A DNA stretch of 17,800 nucleotides from CALVUP01 sp964422195 (GCA_964422195.1 CAYRAF010000024.1:1-17800), one strand, 5' to 3'. Positions 5,059-13,277 are shown, counted from the stretch's first letter. Program-made: numbers and translations. Notes: generated by a model not told the origin, from the sequence alone.

Positions 5059-8001
5059 ATGTATTTAAAAGAAATAGTCGCATCAGGATTTAAGTCTTTC
5101 GCAGACAAGTTAAATATAAAATTAGATGATAAAATTACTTGTATAGTTGGTCCTAATGGTTCAGGTAAGAGTAATATTGTAGATGCTGTCAGATGGGTTT
5201 TAGGTGAACAATCTGTTAAAAACTTAAGAGGAGATAATTCAATGACTGATGTTATATTCTCTGGTAGTAAATCTAGAAATCCTCTTAATGTCGCATCAAT
5301 TACTTTAATATTTGATAATTCTGATCACTATTTAGAAATACCATATGAAGAAGTTTCTATTAAAAGAAGAGTATATCGTACAGGAGAAAATGAATACTTT
5401 TTAAATGGAGAAAAATGTAGATTAAAAGATATCACTAATTTACTTATGGATTCAGGTATTGGTAGAGATTCTTTTAATATCATTTCTCAAGGCGAAGTAC
5501 AAAGAATACTATCAAATTCTAAAGAAGAAAGAAGATTAATATTTGAAGAAGCCGCAGGAGTTTTAAAATATAAAAAAAGAAAAGAAGAAGCATTAAGAAA
5601 GCTAGATAGAACTCATAATAATTTAGATAGAGTTAATGATATTATTTCAGAATTAGAAATCCAAGTAGAACCTTTGAGAGAACAAAGAGAAAAAGCTTTA
5701 GAATATAAAGAAAACAAAGAAGGCCTTGAAAAGCTAGAAGTAGGATTAATTACTTATGATATAGAAAACATTAATTATGAATATCAACAAAGTAAAGAAA
5801 AAATAGAAAAACTAAATAAAGAAATTATAAATAATTCAACATCTACTAACTTATCAGATGTAAATTTAGAAAAATTAAAAGATAGTTATAATAATACAAA
5901 TAGAGATATATCTAAACTTAATCATAAATTATTAAATATTACTACAGAACTTGAAAAACTTAATACTAAGAAAAAATTATTAAGAGAAAGAAGTAAATAT
6001 GATGCTTCTAATGATATGGTACATGATAATATTAGAAATCTTACTGAAGAAAAATTAAGATTAGAAAAAGAAATAAAAGTATTAGAAAAAGACATAGATA
6101 ATAAAAAGAGTGAATATGATGTTCTTTTGAAAACCAAAAGAGCAAAAACAGAAGATTTAGAAAGTATTAATAATAGTTTTGAAAGAACATTAAGAGAATT
6201 TAATACTAAAAATAAAGAAAAATATGAAATATCTAATAAAATTGATAGTTTAAGAGATGTTATCGACAATAATGAAGCTTATCCATTTAGTGTTAGAAAA
6301 GTTATGAGTAATCCAAAACTTAGAGGTATACTTGATGTTTTAGGAAATATTTTAAAAACAGATGATATATATACAAAAGCTTTAGAAATAGGAGTATCTT
6401 CATCAAAACAATTTATTATTGTAGAAGATGAATATGCTGCTAAAGATGCTATTAAGTATTTAAAAGATAATAAATTAGGAAGAGCTACATTTTTCCCACT
6501 AAATATTATTAAACCTAAGGGAATAGATCCAGATACTTTAGATACTATTAGTAATGAAGAAGGATATATAGATATACTATCGAATTTAGTGGATTATGAT
6601 TCTAAATATAGAAATATAGTATTAAATCAATTAGGTAACATAATAGTATGTAAAACATTGGATGATGCCAATAAAATAAGTAAACTAATTAATAATAGAT
6701 ATAGAATTATTACATTAGAAGGAGAAATAATTCATGTAGGTGGTTCATTATCAGGTGGTAGTCTTAAATTACAAAATTCACCAGTGACATTAAAAAATGA
6801 ATTGAATAAACTTCTAAGAATGAAAGATGAAATTGAAATAACTTTAAACGAAATAGATACGCAATTTAAAGAATGTGAAAAACAAAGAAAAGAAAAACAA
6901 AATGATATATATGAGTATCAAGCAACTGAAGTTACTTTAGATGAAGAAATAAAGAATAAATTAGAAGCTATTAGTAGTAAAAAGAATGAATTAGAAGATA
7001 CTATAAATGAACTTTCTAATTTAAATCATGTTGTTGATTCATCTATTTCTAAAGAAGAAGAAAATTTATTAAAAGAATATTATGAAAAAGAAAAAGAAAA
7101 AGATGAAACAGTAAAAGATATAGAAAGTTTAACAAAAAAGCAAGAGAATCTTAATACAGAAATAGAAGAAGCAGAAGCTAATCAAAAAATAGTTTCAACT
7201 ACTTTAAGAAAACAAGAACAAGAATTAAAAGAATTAGAAATAAATGTTAGTAAAATGGATATAAAATTAGATAATTTACTTAATAAATTGAGTGAAGATT
7301 ATTCATTAACATTTGAAAAAGCAAAAGAAACATATATACTTGATATAGATATAGAAGAAGCCAGAAGAAAAGTATCTGTATATAGAAGCAATATAAAAAG
7401 ACTTGGTATGGTTAATTTAATGGCTATAGAAGAATTCGAAAGAGTTAATACTAGATATGAGTTTTTAACTACACAAAGAGATGATTTATATAAAGCTGAG
7501 GATACATTACTTGAAATAATTGAACAAATGGATGAAGTAATGAAATCTGAATTTAAAGAAACTTTTATTAAAGTTGAAAAAGAATTTAAAAATGTATTTA
7601 AAAACTTATTTGGTGGGGGAACTGCTACTTTAAAATTAACTGATCCAAATGATGTTTTAACTACAGATATTGAGATAATAGCTTCTCCTCCAGGTAAAAA
7701 ATTATCAACTATTAATTTATTATCAGGTGGAGAAAAAACTTTAACAGCTATTTCATTATTATTTGCTATACTTAATGTTAGAGTTGTGCCTTTCTGCTTA
7801 TTTGATGAAGTAGAAGCTGCCCTTGATGAAGCTAATGTTGATAGATTTGGGCAATATTTAAATAATTATGATGGTAAAACTCAGTTTATTTTGATTACCC
7901 ATAAAAAGAAAACTATGGAGTTTGCTGATAATCTATATGGTATAACAATGCAAGAATCAGGAGTTTCTAAATTAGTTAGTGTATCATTAAAAGATAAATA
8001 G
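5059..8001 (+). CDS. smc: Chromosome partition/condensation protein SMC
   Basis: This ~980-residue SMC ATPase dimerises, and with ScpA/ScpB extrudes and organises chromosomal DNA loops. The N-terminal head has Walker A GPNGSGKSN (~31-39), followed by the conserved VRWVLGEQS. The Q-loop region SQGEVQRIL lies near 145. Two coiled-coil arms (~160-400 and ~575-790) flank a hinge (~408-568) that begins at FSVRKVMSNPKLRGI and ends at a GGSLSGGS turn. The C-terminal head has the signature LLSGGEKTLTA (~886-896) and Walker B CLFDEVEAALDEA (~913-925). The arms are shorter than in Bacillus SMC (~1180 residues total) but similar to Mollicutes SMC. GTG at 5050 lies inside the SD AGGTGAAG (5048-5055), so ATG 5059 is the start. 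It is a single-gene unit; the usual neighbours rnc and ftsY are absent. Confidence 0.97.
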   Translation: MYLKEIVASGFKSFADKLNIKLDDKITCIVGPNGSGKSNIVDAVRWVLGEQSVKNLRGDNSMTDVIFSGSKSRNPLNVASITLIFDNSDHYLEIPYEEVSIKRRVYRTGENEYFLNGEKCRLKDITNLLMDSGIGRDSFNIISQGEVQRILSNSKEERRLIFEEAAGVLKYKKRKEEALRKLDRTHNNLDRVNDIISELEIQVEPLREQREKALEYKENKEGLEKLEVGLITYDIENINYEYQQSKEKIEKLNKEIINNSTSTNLSDVNLEKLKDSYNNTNRDISKLNHKLLNITTELEKLNTKKKLLRERSKYDASNDMVHDNIRNLTEEKLRLEKEIKVLEKDIDNKKSEYDVLLKTKRAKTEDLESINNSFERTLREFNTKNKEKYEISNKIDSLRDVIDNNEAYPFSVRKVMSNPKLRGILDVLGNILKTDDIYTKALEIGVSSSKQFIIVEDEYAAKDAIKYLKDNKLGRATFFPLNIIKPKGIDPDTLDTISNEEGYIDILSNLVDYDSKYRNIVLNQLGNIIVCKTLDDANKISKLINNRYRIITLEGEIIHVGGSLSGGSLKLQNSPVTLKNELNKLLRMKDEIEITLNEIDTQFKECEKQRKEKQNDIYEYQATEVTLDEEIKNKLEAISSKKNELEDTINELSNLNHVVDSSISKEEENLLKEYYEKEKEKDETVKDIESLTKKQENLNTEIEEAEANQKIVSTTLRKQEQELKELEINVSKMDIKLDNLLNKLSEDYSLTFEKAKETYILDIDIEEARRKVSVYRSNIKRLGMVNLMAIEEFERVNTRYEFLTTQRDDLYKAEDTLLEIIEQMDEVMKSEFKETFIKVEKEFKNVFKNLFGGGTATLKLTDPNDVLTTDIEIIASPPGKKLSTINLLSGGEKTLTAISLLFAILNVRVVPFCLFDEVEAALDEANVDRFGQYLNNYDGKTQFILITHKKKTMEFADNLYGITMQESGVSKLVSVSLKDK

Positions 8002-8025
8002 TTGACAAATATTGTCAACTTTTTT
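8000..8025 (+). terminator. Terminator after smc
   Basis: The nine-base-pair stem AGTTGACAA (8000-8008)/TTGTCAACT (8012-8020) with a 3-nt loop is followed by T through 8025. Confidence 0.85.
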
Positions 8026-8065
8026 ACTTAGAAAAAACTAATATCTAAAAAACTCTTTAATAGTA

Positions 8066-8074
8066 TGATATAAT
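8066..8074 (+). promoter_or_regulatory. Extended -10 promoter
   Basis: TGATATAAT is a textbook extended -10 (TGn plus TATAAT, 8069-8074). No good -35 is visible, which extended -10 promoters tolerate. The predicted start is near 8081, so an ATG at 8079 would not be on the transcript. Confidence 0.6.
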
Positions 8075-8096
8075 CATTATGATAGGAAGTGGTTTT

Positions 8097-9065
8097 ATGA
8101 TAATACCATCAATTAGAATAGTAATTAATGGAGAGCAAATAACTGCTATTGTAGAAGATTTAAATAAAAATACAAATGAATTTGATACATATGACCTTTC
8201 ATATGAATCTTTTGTAGAATTTGCCATAACAGCACTTACTAATAATGCTAGTAAAAATGCTTATAGTAGTGCGAGTGTTATTGATAATAATGATGAGAAT
8301 ACATTAACATTTAACTATCATGTAACTGATGAAGCAAAAGGGCAAGCTAATGATATTATCATGGTTATTGATAAAGATTCTAAAATATTAGATAATAGGG
8401 TTGTTTTAGATGGTGAAGAAAGAGATTTAAGCGTAGAAGAAGTATTAAAGGAAACTGTAGATCAAATAAGACAAAAAAATGAAAAGAAAAAAGAATCTAA
8501 ATTAGATTTATTTGTTTTAAAGACAATGGGTGCTGCTAAACATATACAAGAAAAAATTTCCAATATGTCTCCAGAAGAATATGCTAAGAAAGTTATTGTT
8601 GGAGGAGTAGCAATTACTCTAATAGGAGGGGCCATTATTGGTATAACGGAAGTTGACACCAGAGTAGTTGATGTACCCGAAGTAGAACAAAAAGGAACTA
8701 TAGAAACAACTGAACAATCTCCAATTGGATATAGTACACCTTCATATGATGATTATTTTACAGATCCTTCACAAGAACAAGAAGATACAGAATTTAAACA
8801 TAAACCAGAAGAATCTATGTTTATAGAAAAAACAGGACCAAATTCTCCTGAAGGTGGTCCAACAGATTTCGATTATAATCCAGCAGATATAACAAGTCAA
8901 ACAGAAAGTGTTTCATCTGAACCTATAATTCCAGTAGAACAACAAGCTTTAGCTCAGTTTCAAGCAGAAATGGAAGCAATTGAAAAAAATGAAAATACTG
9001 AATATACAGCTAAACCTGAACAATCTATGTTTATAGAAAAAACAAGTTCATCTTCACATAAATAG
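8097..9065 (+). CDS. Single-pass membrane protein of unknown family with duplicated C-terminal motif
   Basis: I do not recognise this 322-residue protein. It has a soluble, Asp/Asn/Glu-rich N-terminal part (1-~115, starting MIIPSIRIVINGEQI), a charged helical stretch rich in Lys/Glu (~116-160), one glycine-rich membrane helix (KVIVGGVAITLIGGAIIGI, ~165-184) and a ~135-residue hydrophilic tail rich in Pro, Glu, Ser and Thr. The tail contains KPEESMFIEKT (~236) and KPEQSMFIEKT (~306), a clear internal duplication. Topology by charge suggests the N-terminal domain inside and the tail outside, but that is inference. The frame opens at 8079, but the SD GGAAGTGG (8085-8092) lies between that ATG and 8097, so 8097 is chosen. 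No terminator separates it from the leucine-rich gene downstream, so readthrough is possible. Confidence 0.75.
   Translation: MIIPSIRIVINGEQITAIVEDLNKNTNEFDTYDLSYESFVEFAITALTNNASKNAYSSASVIDNNDENTLTFNYHVTDEAKGQANDIIMVIDKDSKILDNRVVLDGEERDLSVEEVLKETVDQIRQKNEKKKESKLDLFVLKTMGAAKHIQEKISNMSPEEYAKKVIVGGVAITLIGGAIIGITEVDTRVVDVPEVEQKGTIETTEQSPIGYSTPSYDDYFTDPSQEQEDTEFKHKPEESMFIEKTGPNSPEGGPTDFDYNPADITSQTESVSSEPIIPVEQQALAQFQAEMEAIEKNENTEYTAKPEQSMFIEKTSSSSHK
8801..8834 (+). repeat. Coding direct repeat, copy 1
   Basis: 34 bases identical at 32 positions to 9011-9044, exactly 210 bases apart and in frame. It encodes KPExSMFIEKT. Confidence 0.85.
9011..9044 (+). repeat. Coding direct repeat, copy 2
   Basis: Second copy of the repeat at 8801-8834. 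The last 23 bases (9022-9044) are identical to the first copy, with one mismatch on each side of the GAA codon before that. Confidence 0.85.
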
Positions 9066-9067
9066 TA

Positions 9068-9096
9068 TTGCCAAAAGAAAAAAAATATATTATACT
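9068..9096 (+). promoter_or_regulatory. Predicted sigma-A promoter of the leucine-rich protein gene
   Basis: TTGCCA (9068-9073), 17 bp and TATACT (9091-9096), three bases after the upstream stop. Confidence 0.65.
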
Positions 9097-9124
9097 AAAG
9101 TAGAAAGAATAAAGGAGTGTTCTT

Positions 9125-9955
9125 ATGAGAAAAAAAACTAAAGAAAAAATAAATAATTTAGAAGCTAGTAATAAATATTTAAAAATTACTGTAATTATAT
9201 TATCTATACTAGTAGTAATTGGTCTTGGACTACTTGCAACAAAATCTATTATTAAAAAGAAAGTTGTTTATTCTGATATGGATTATTTGATTGTTAATAA
9301 AGAAGGAGTTTTAACAGGATTTACAGAATATAATTTAACAAAAAAACTAAAAGTAGAATATGATAAAGAAGGTCTTAGAACAAGTAAAACATATTCACCT
9401 GGTGATAAGTTAACAACTTTAATTAAGCATGAAGAAAAGAAGAAAGTTGTAATTCCAAGCAACGTTAAAAAAGTTGATAAAGATGTATTCTTTGGTAGTA
9501 GTGATATTAAAGAATTAAAAGTAGAAATGAAAATTAATAAAATTGAAGATAATATGTTTTCATCATCTACTATAACTAAAATAACTTTACCAGCATCAGT
9601 AAAAACTATAGGTGTTAATGCTTTTAGTGGAAGCGTATATTTAAAAGAAGTTAACTTTGAAAAAGGTTCAAAATTAACAGAAGTACAAGCAGGAGCTTTC
9701 CAAGGATGTTCTTCATTAAAAAGTTTTAATTTAAAGAAAGTTAAAAAAATAGGAAAACAAGCATTCTATGGATGTAATAGTATCAAAAAATTATATTTAT
9801 CAAATGATTTAAAAGAAGTAGGAGATGAAGCTTTTAAATATTTAGCTAATAACTCTAAACTTATTTTAGAAAGTATTAAAGTAAGACCTTTAGTAACTGG
9901 TAAATATACATTAAATAAAACTAGTATAAAATTAGATCATAAAGCATTTAAGTAG
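9125..9955 (+). CDS. Membrane-anchored BspA-like leucine-rich repeat protein
   Basis: This 276-residue protein has a Lys-rich cytoplasmic N terminus, one membrane anchor (TVIILSILVVIGLGLLA, ~25-41) and a predicted extracellular part. Residues ~105-250 show BspA/Treponema-type LRR_5 repeats: VVIPSNVKKVDKDVF, ITLPASVKTIGVNAFSGS, VQAGAFQGCSSLKSFNL, IGKQAFYGCNSIKKLYL and VGDEAFKYL, each with the 'I..xAF.gC.sLk...l' pattern. Such repeats serve in binding to host or surface proteins in gut and oral bacteria, but they are also spread in proteins of unknown role; no ligand can be named. It lacks a cleavable signal peptide and a sortase motif, so it is anchored by its N-terminal helix. The SD is AAAGGAG at 9111-9117. 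It has its own promoter and terminator. Confidence 0.85.
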   Translation: MRKKTKEKINNLEASNKYLKITVIILSILVVIGLGLLATKSIIKKKVVYSDMDYLIVNKEGVLTGFTEYNLTKKLKVEYDKEGLRTSKTYSPGDKLTTLIKHEEKKKVVIPSNVKKVDKDVFFGSSDIKELKVEMKINKIEDNMFSSSTITKITLPASVKTIGVNAFSGSVYLKEVNFEKGSKLTEVQAGAFQGCSSLKSFNLKKVKKIGKQAFYGCNSIKKLYLSNDLKEVGDEAFKYLANNSKLILESIKVRPLVTGKYTLNKTSIKLDHKAFK

Positions 9956-9972
9956 CATTAGCTACTTTTTTT
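9950..9972 (+). terminator. Terminator after the leucine-rich protein gene
   Basis: AAGTAGC (9950-9956), loop ATTA and GCTACTT (9961-9967), with T through 9972. The stem includes the stop codon. Confidence 0.85.
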
Positions 9973-9976
9973 GTTC

Positions 9977-10005
9977 TTTACTAAAATTTAAAAATTAATT
10001 ATAAT
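9977..10005 (+). promoter_or_regulatory. Predicted promoter of recD2, spaced for a leaderless mRNA
   Basis: TTTACT (9977-9982), 17 bp and TATAAT (10000-10005). The expected transcript start (about 10012-10013) coincides with the recD2 ATG at 10013. Confidence 0.55.
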
Positions 10006-10012
10006 ATTATGT

Positions 10013-12208
10013 ATGAAGAAATATATTAAAGGTCATTATAAAAAATCTATATTTGAAAGTGAGACTGGTTATGTAATCGGTCTTTTTAAGGTTATTGAAA
10101 CTAATGACGATGATTTAGACATATATGTAAATAGAACTATCACATTTACAGGATATTTACCTAAACTAAATGACATAGATACCTATGTGTTTTATGGACA
10201 ATTAATAACTCATGATAGATATGGTGAACAATTTAATGTTGAATCATTTGAAATATCTTTACCTGAAGAAAAAGACAGTATAGTCACATTTTTAAGTAGT
10301 GGTATTTTCAAAGGTATAGGTGAATCAAAAGCTAAGAAAATTGTTAAGAAATTTGGAAAAGATACTTTAAATATAATATTAAAAAATAAACAAGACTTAT
10401 TATTAATACCAACTATATCTCAAAAAAATATTAATACATTATATGATAAGTTAATTGAATATAAAAATAGTTATCAAGTAATATTAAATTTAACTACTTT
10501 AGGTTTTTCTACTAAAGATTCTATAAGTATATATAATAAATATAAGGATAAAAGTATTGATGTTATAGAAGATGATATATATAAAATAATATATGATATT
10601 GAAGGTATTGGTTTTAAAAAAATTGACTATATAGCTTTAAAGCAAAATATGAAAACAGATGATATAAGACGTATAAAAGCTGCGATTATTTATGTTATTG
10701 ATGAAATATGTAATATAGTTGGTCATAGCTATTTAACCAAAGATATTATTATAAAAAACTTATTAAAGGTAACTGGTCATATAAAGGAAGATAAATTTCT
10801 AGAAGCTTTAAATAAAAATATTGAAGAAGAAAAGATAGTTTTAAAAGATGATAAATATTACTTAAAGGCGATGTATGATGCTGAAGTTAATATTGCCCAT
10901 AGATTAGCTTATTTAGAAAAAAAGGCAGATATTAAGGATAAAAAACTAGATAAATATATTGATGATATAGAAGATATTTACTCAATTAAATACAATGATG
11001 AACAAAGAAAAGCTATATCATATGCTTTAACTAAGAATATTTTAGTGATAACAGGAGGACCAGGTACAGGCAAAACTACTATTATTAATGCTATATGTGA
11101 TATATATAAGTTAAAAAATAAATTATCTCAAAAATCTTTTGTAGAAGAAGTTGCTTTACTTGCTCCAACTGGTAGAGCTGCTAAAAGAATGGCTTTATCA
11201 TCAAAAACAAGTGCTTCTACAATACATAGATTTTTGAAATGGAATAAAGATACAAATAAATTTCAAATAAATGAGAATAATAAAAGTAAAGTTAAACTTA
11301 TAATTATAGATGAAGCAAGTATGATAGATACTTATTTATTTGATAATCTATTAAAAGGATTATATTATGATACAAAAATAGTTTTAGTAGGTGATAATGA
11401 TCAATTACCAAGTGTTGGTCCAGGACAAGTATTAAAGGATATTATTGAAAGTAAAAAAATACATACTATTAAACTAAATACTTTATATCGTCAAAAAGAT
11501 AATTCTAATATAATTACATTAGCGCATAATATAAAAAATGATATTTTAGATGAAAGTATTTTTAATGAAAAAGAAGATTTAACTTTTATATCTTGTGATA
11601 ATGATGAAGTACAAAGATATATTAAAGAAATAATAGAATCATATGATAAGAAAGATAGGGATAAGATTCAAGTACTTGCTCCTATGTATAAAACACAAAA
11701 TGGGATAGATGATCTTAATTTACTTCTTCAAGATTTATTAAATAAAAAAACTAAAGACAAAGAAGAAATTAAAGTAAATAATACTTTATTTAGAGAAAAT
11801 GATAAAGTGATGCAACTAACTAATATGCCTGATGAAAATGTCTTTAATGGTGATATTGGTTTTATTAGCAAAATAAACAAACTAAATAATAAAAAAGAAA
11901 TAATTGTTGATTTTGATGGTTCATTAGTTAAATATACATCTAATAATTTAAATAATTTAACTTTAGGTTATGCTATTAGTATTCATAAATCACAAGGAAG
12001 TGAATTTGAATATTTAATACTTCCTATAGTAAAAAATTATAATCGCATGTTATATAGAAAACTAATATATACTGCTGTAACTAGATGTAAAAAAAATTTA
12101 TATTTAATAGGAAATATTAAAGCTTTAGAATATGCTATTCATAATAATGAAATAGATATTAGAAAGACTACTTTAAAAGAACAAGTTTTAAAAAGATTTA
12201 TAGTATAA
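10013..12208 (+). CDS. recD2: RecD2-type ATP-dependent DNA helicase
   Basis: This 731-residue SF1B 5'-3' DNA helicase of the RecD2/YrrC type is found in bacteria using AddAB or lacking RecBCD; it acts in repair and fork restart. The N-terminal ~100 residues form an OB-like region, then helix-hairpin-helix repeats (KGIGESKAKKIVKKFGKDTL, and a second near 190 with DIEGIGFKKIDYIAL). Walker A is GGPGTGKTT (~348-356), motif Ia ALLAPTGRAAKRM (~382-394), Walker B IIIDEASMID (~430-439), motif III LVGDNDQLPSVGPGQVL (~461-477), motif V/VI YAISIHKSQGSEF (~652-664) and YTAVTRCKKNLYLIG. The SH3 insertion lies near 595-645. Length fits (about 700-800). There is no SD before the ATG, and the promoter -10 is placed for leaderless transcription. 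A hairpin terminator follows. Confidence 0.96.
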   Translation: MKKYIKGHYKKSIFESETGYVIGLFKVIETNDDDLDIYVNRTITFTGYLPKLNDIDTYVFYGQLITHDRYGEQFNVESFEISLPEEKDSIVTFLSSGIFKGIGESKAKKIVKKFGKDTLNIILKNKQDLLLIPTISQKNINTLYDKLIEYKNSYQVILNLTTLGFSTKDSISIYNKYKDKSIDVIEDDIYKIIYDIEGIGFKKIDYIALKQNMKTDDIRRIKAAIIYVIDEICNIVGHSYLTKDIIIKNLLKVTGHIKEDKFLEALNKNIEEEKIVLKDDKYYLKAMYDAEVNIAHRLAYLEKKADIKDKKLDKYIDDIEDIYSIKYNDEQRKAISYALTKNILVITGGPGTGKTTIINAICDIYKLKNKLSQKSFVEEVALLAPTGRAAKRMALSSKTSASTIHRFLKWNKDTNKFQINENNKSKVKLIIIDEASMIDTYLFDNLLKGLYYDTKIVLVGDNDQLPSVGPGQVLKDIIESKKIHTIKLNTLYRQKDNSNIITLAHNIKNDILDESIFNEKEDLTFISCDNDEVQRYIKEIIESYDKKDRDKIQVLAPMYKTQNGIDDLNLLLQDLLNKKTKDKEEIKVNNTLFRENDKVMQLTNMPDENVFNGDIGFISKINKLNNKKEIIVDFDGSLVKYTSNNLNNLTLGYAISIHKSQGSEFEYLILPIVKNYNRMLYRKLIYTAVTRCKKNLYLIGNIKALEYAIHNNEIDIRKTTLKEQVLKRFIV

Positions 12209-12220
12209 ATCTTTTTATTT
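12191..12220 (+). terminator. Terminator after recD2
   Basis: An 11-bp stem, AAAAGATTTAT (12191-12201) and ATAAATCTTTT (12205-12215), has a 3-nt loop and T-rich tail. The recD2 stop is in the stem. Confidence 0.8.
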
Positions 12221-12235
12221 TGTTAAAAATAAAAA

Positions 12236-12251
12236 TGGTATTAAAATACCA
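12236..12251. promoter_or_regulatory. 16-bp perfect palindrome upstream of the Met-rich small gene
   Basis: TGGTATTAAAATACCA is a perfect two-fold palindrome, 27 bases before the ATG at 12278 and 15 before its SD. It could be an operator for a dimeric repressor. It could also form a short hairpin. I cannot match it to a named regulator. Confidence 0.35.
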
Positions 12252-12277
12252 ATCATATTTTCTAAAGAGGTGATATT

Positions 12278-12439
12278 ATGAAAAAGAATCAAATGTTAAC
12301 AATAGCTGCAATGGCAGGTGTTGGATTTGGTATGTATAAGTATTATATGTCTCATTCAAAAGATATAAAATGTATGGTAAAAAGTACAATGAAAAAAGTA
12401 AGACATTCTATGGAAGAAATGGAAGAAAATATGATGTAA
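12278..12439 (+). CDS. Met-rich 53-residue protein with one N-terminal hydrophobic helix
   Basis: A small gene with a strong SD (AGAGGTGAT, 12266-12274). It encodes a 53-residue protein that starts MKKNQMLTIAAMAGVGFGMY, a glycine/alanine-rich hydrophobic segment of ~15 residues, followed by a basic region (KYYMSHSKDIKCMVKSTMKKVRH) and an acidic end (SMEEMEENMM). Eleven of 53 residues are Met and there is one Cys. The build resembles small YtxH-like single-pass proteins of Bacilli, but no family can be assigned with confidence. It stands alone between two terminators, downstream of a palindrome, and is convergent with the ZIP transporter gene. The spaced Met residues could bind soft metals, but that is speculation. 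Confidence 0.75.
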   Translation: MKKNQMLTIAAMAGVGFGMYKYYMSHSKDIKCMVKSTMKKVRHSMEEMEENMM

Positions 12440-12460
12440 GAAGCTTTAAGCTTCTTTTTT
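12438..12460 (+). terminator. Terminator after the Met-rich small gene
   Basis: AAGAAGC (12438-12444), loop TTTAA and GCTTCTT (12450-12456), with T through 12460. It also overlaps the stop of the convergent ZIP gene, but in that direction the tail is not U-rich. Confidence 0.8.
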
Positions 12461-13199
12461 AAAATAAAATATGAGATAAATACATAAATATAAGTCCTAA
12501 AATAAATGCTATAATACTTATATTTTTTTTGTTATAACTTAAAGATAGGGGTATTAGTTCATATATAGATATTGCTATCATAATACCAGCAGTAAAAGAG
12601 TAAATAACCCCCATAGTTAAATCATTGATAATACTTTTTAAAAATATGAATGCAAGTATTGCTCCTAATGGTTCAGACATGCCTGATATAAAAGTATATA
12701 TCAATGCTTTCTTTTTATTTTTTGTTGAATAATATATAGGCATAGATATACTAATACCTTCAGGTATATTATGTAAGGCAATCGCTGTTGCTAAAGAAAG
12801 TCCTAATTTTATATTTGTTGTAGATGTAAGAAAAGTAATAATACCTTCAGGTATATTATGCATTATGATCGCAAGCATTGAAAATATTCCAGCTTTATAT
12901 AGCTTATTATTTGAAAAATCAAGTTTTTTATCAAAATATATTGAAAATAAAATACCAATAATTATAGTGATAAGAGTTATTAAAATAGATGGTATTAAAT
13001 AAAATGTAGAATGAAATGCTATAATAGCTTCTTTAAATAAGTCAGTAATAGAAACACAAATCATAACTCCTGCAGCAAATGAAAGCGAGGATATAAGAAT
13101 ACTATTATTTTTTTTGTTTATAAATATTAAAAAACTACCAATTAAAGTAGAAAAACCTGCAATAGCTGTTATAAGAAAAGCTATACTTATTTGACTCAT
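12459..13199 (-). CDS. ZIP-family divalent metal transporter (ZupT-like)
   Basis: This 246-residue inner-membrane protein has about eight hydrophobic helices. It carries the two metal-binding signatures of bacterial ZIP/ZupT transporters: HNIPEG at residues 114-119 (TM4) and HNIPEG at 143-148 (TM5), plus Glu176 in SGMSEPLGA. It would import zinc and possibly iron or manganese; specificity cannot be read from the motifs. The histidine-rich cytoplasmic loop of eukaryotic ZIPs is absent, and length fits bacterial ZupT (~250-270). The SD AGGTGAT lies five bases from the ATG. A possible -10 TATAAT (minus strand, 13220-13215) is present. Its promoter region overlaps that of the divergent gene at 13278. 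Confidence 0.93.
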   Translation of the reverse strand: MSQISIAFLITAIAGFSTLIGSFLIFINKKNNSILISSLSFAAGVMICVSITDLFKEAIIAFHSTFYLIPSILITLITIIIGILFSIYFDKKLDFSNNKLYKAGIFSMLAIIMHNIPEGIITFLTSTTNIKLGLSLATAIALHNIPEGISISMPIYYSTKNKKKALIYTFISGMSEPLGAILAFIFLKSIINDLTMGVIYSFTAGIMIAISIYELIPLSLSYNKKNISIIAFILGLIFMYLSHILF

Positions 13200-13214
13200 A
13201 TAATCACCTTATTA

Positions 13215-13257
13215 ATTATATGTAACTATTGAAAAAATAATCTTTGGGTGTTATAAT
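13215..13257. promoter_or_regulatory. Overlapping divergent promoters (ZIP gene and 13278 gene)
   Basis: On the plus strand TTGAAA (13229-13234), 17 bp and TATAAT (13252-13257) is a near-consensus promoter. On the minus strand TATAAT occupies 13220-13215, but its -35 (about 13243-13238) is poor and lies within the plus-strand promoter. Confidence 0.6.
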
Positions 13258-13277
13258 ATGTGCCACAGGTGGTTAGT

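Noticed and set aside
5059..8001. SMC as a truncated or internally deleted gene
   Set aside because: Both heads, the hinge and continuous coiled coils are present, and the length matches short SMCs known from Mollicutes.
13260..13277. GTG at 13260 as the start of the acidic protein
   Set aside because: It falls before the predicted transcript start, and AGGTGG downstream clearly serves the ATG at 13278.
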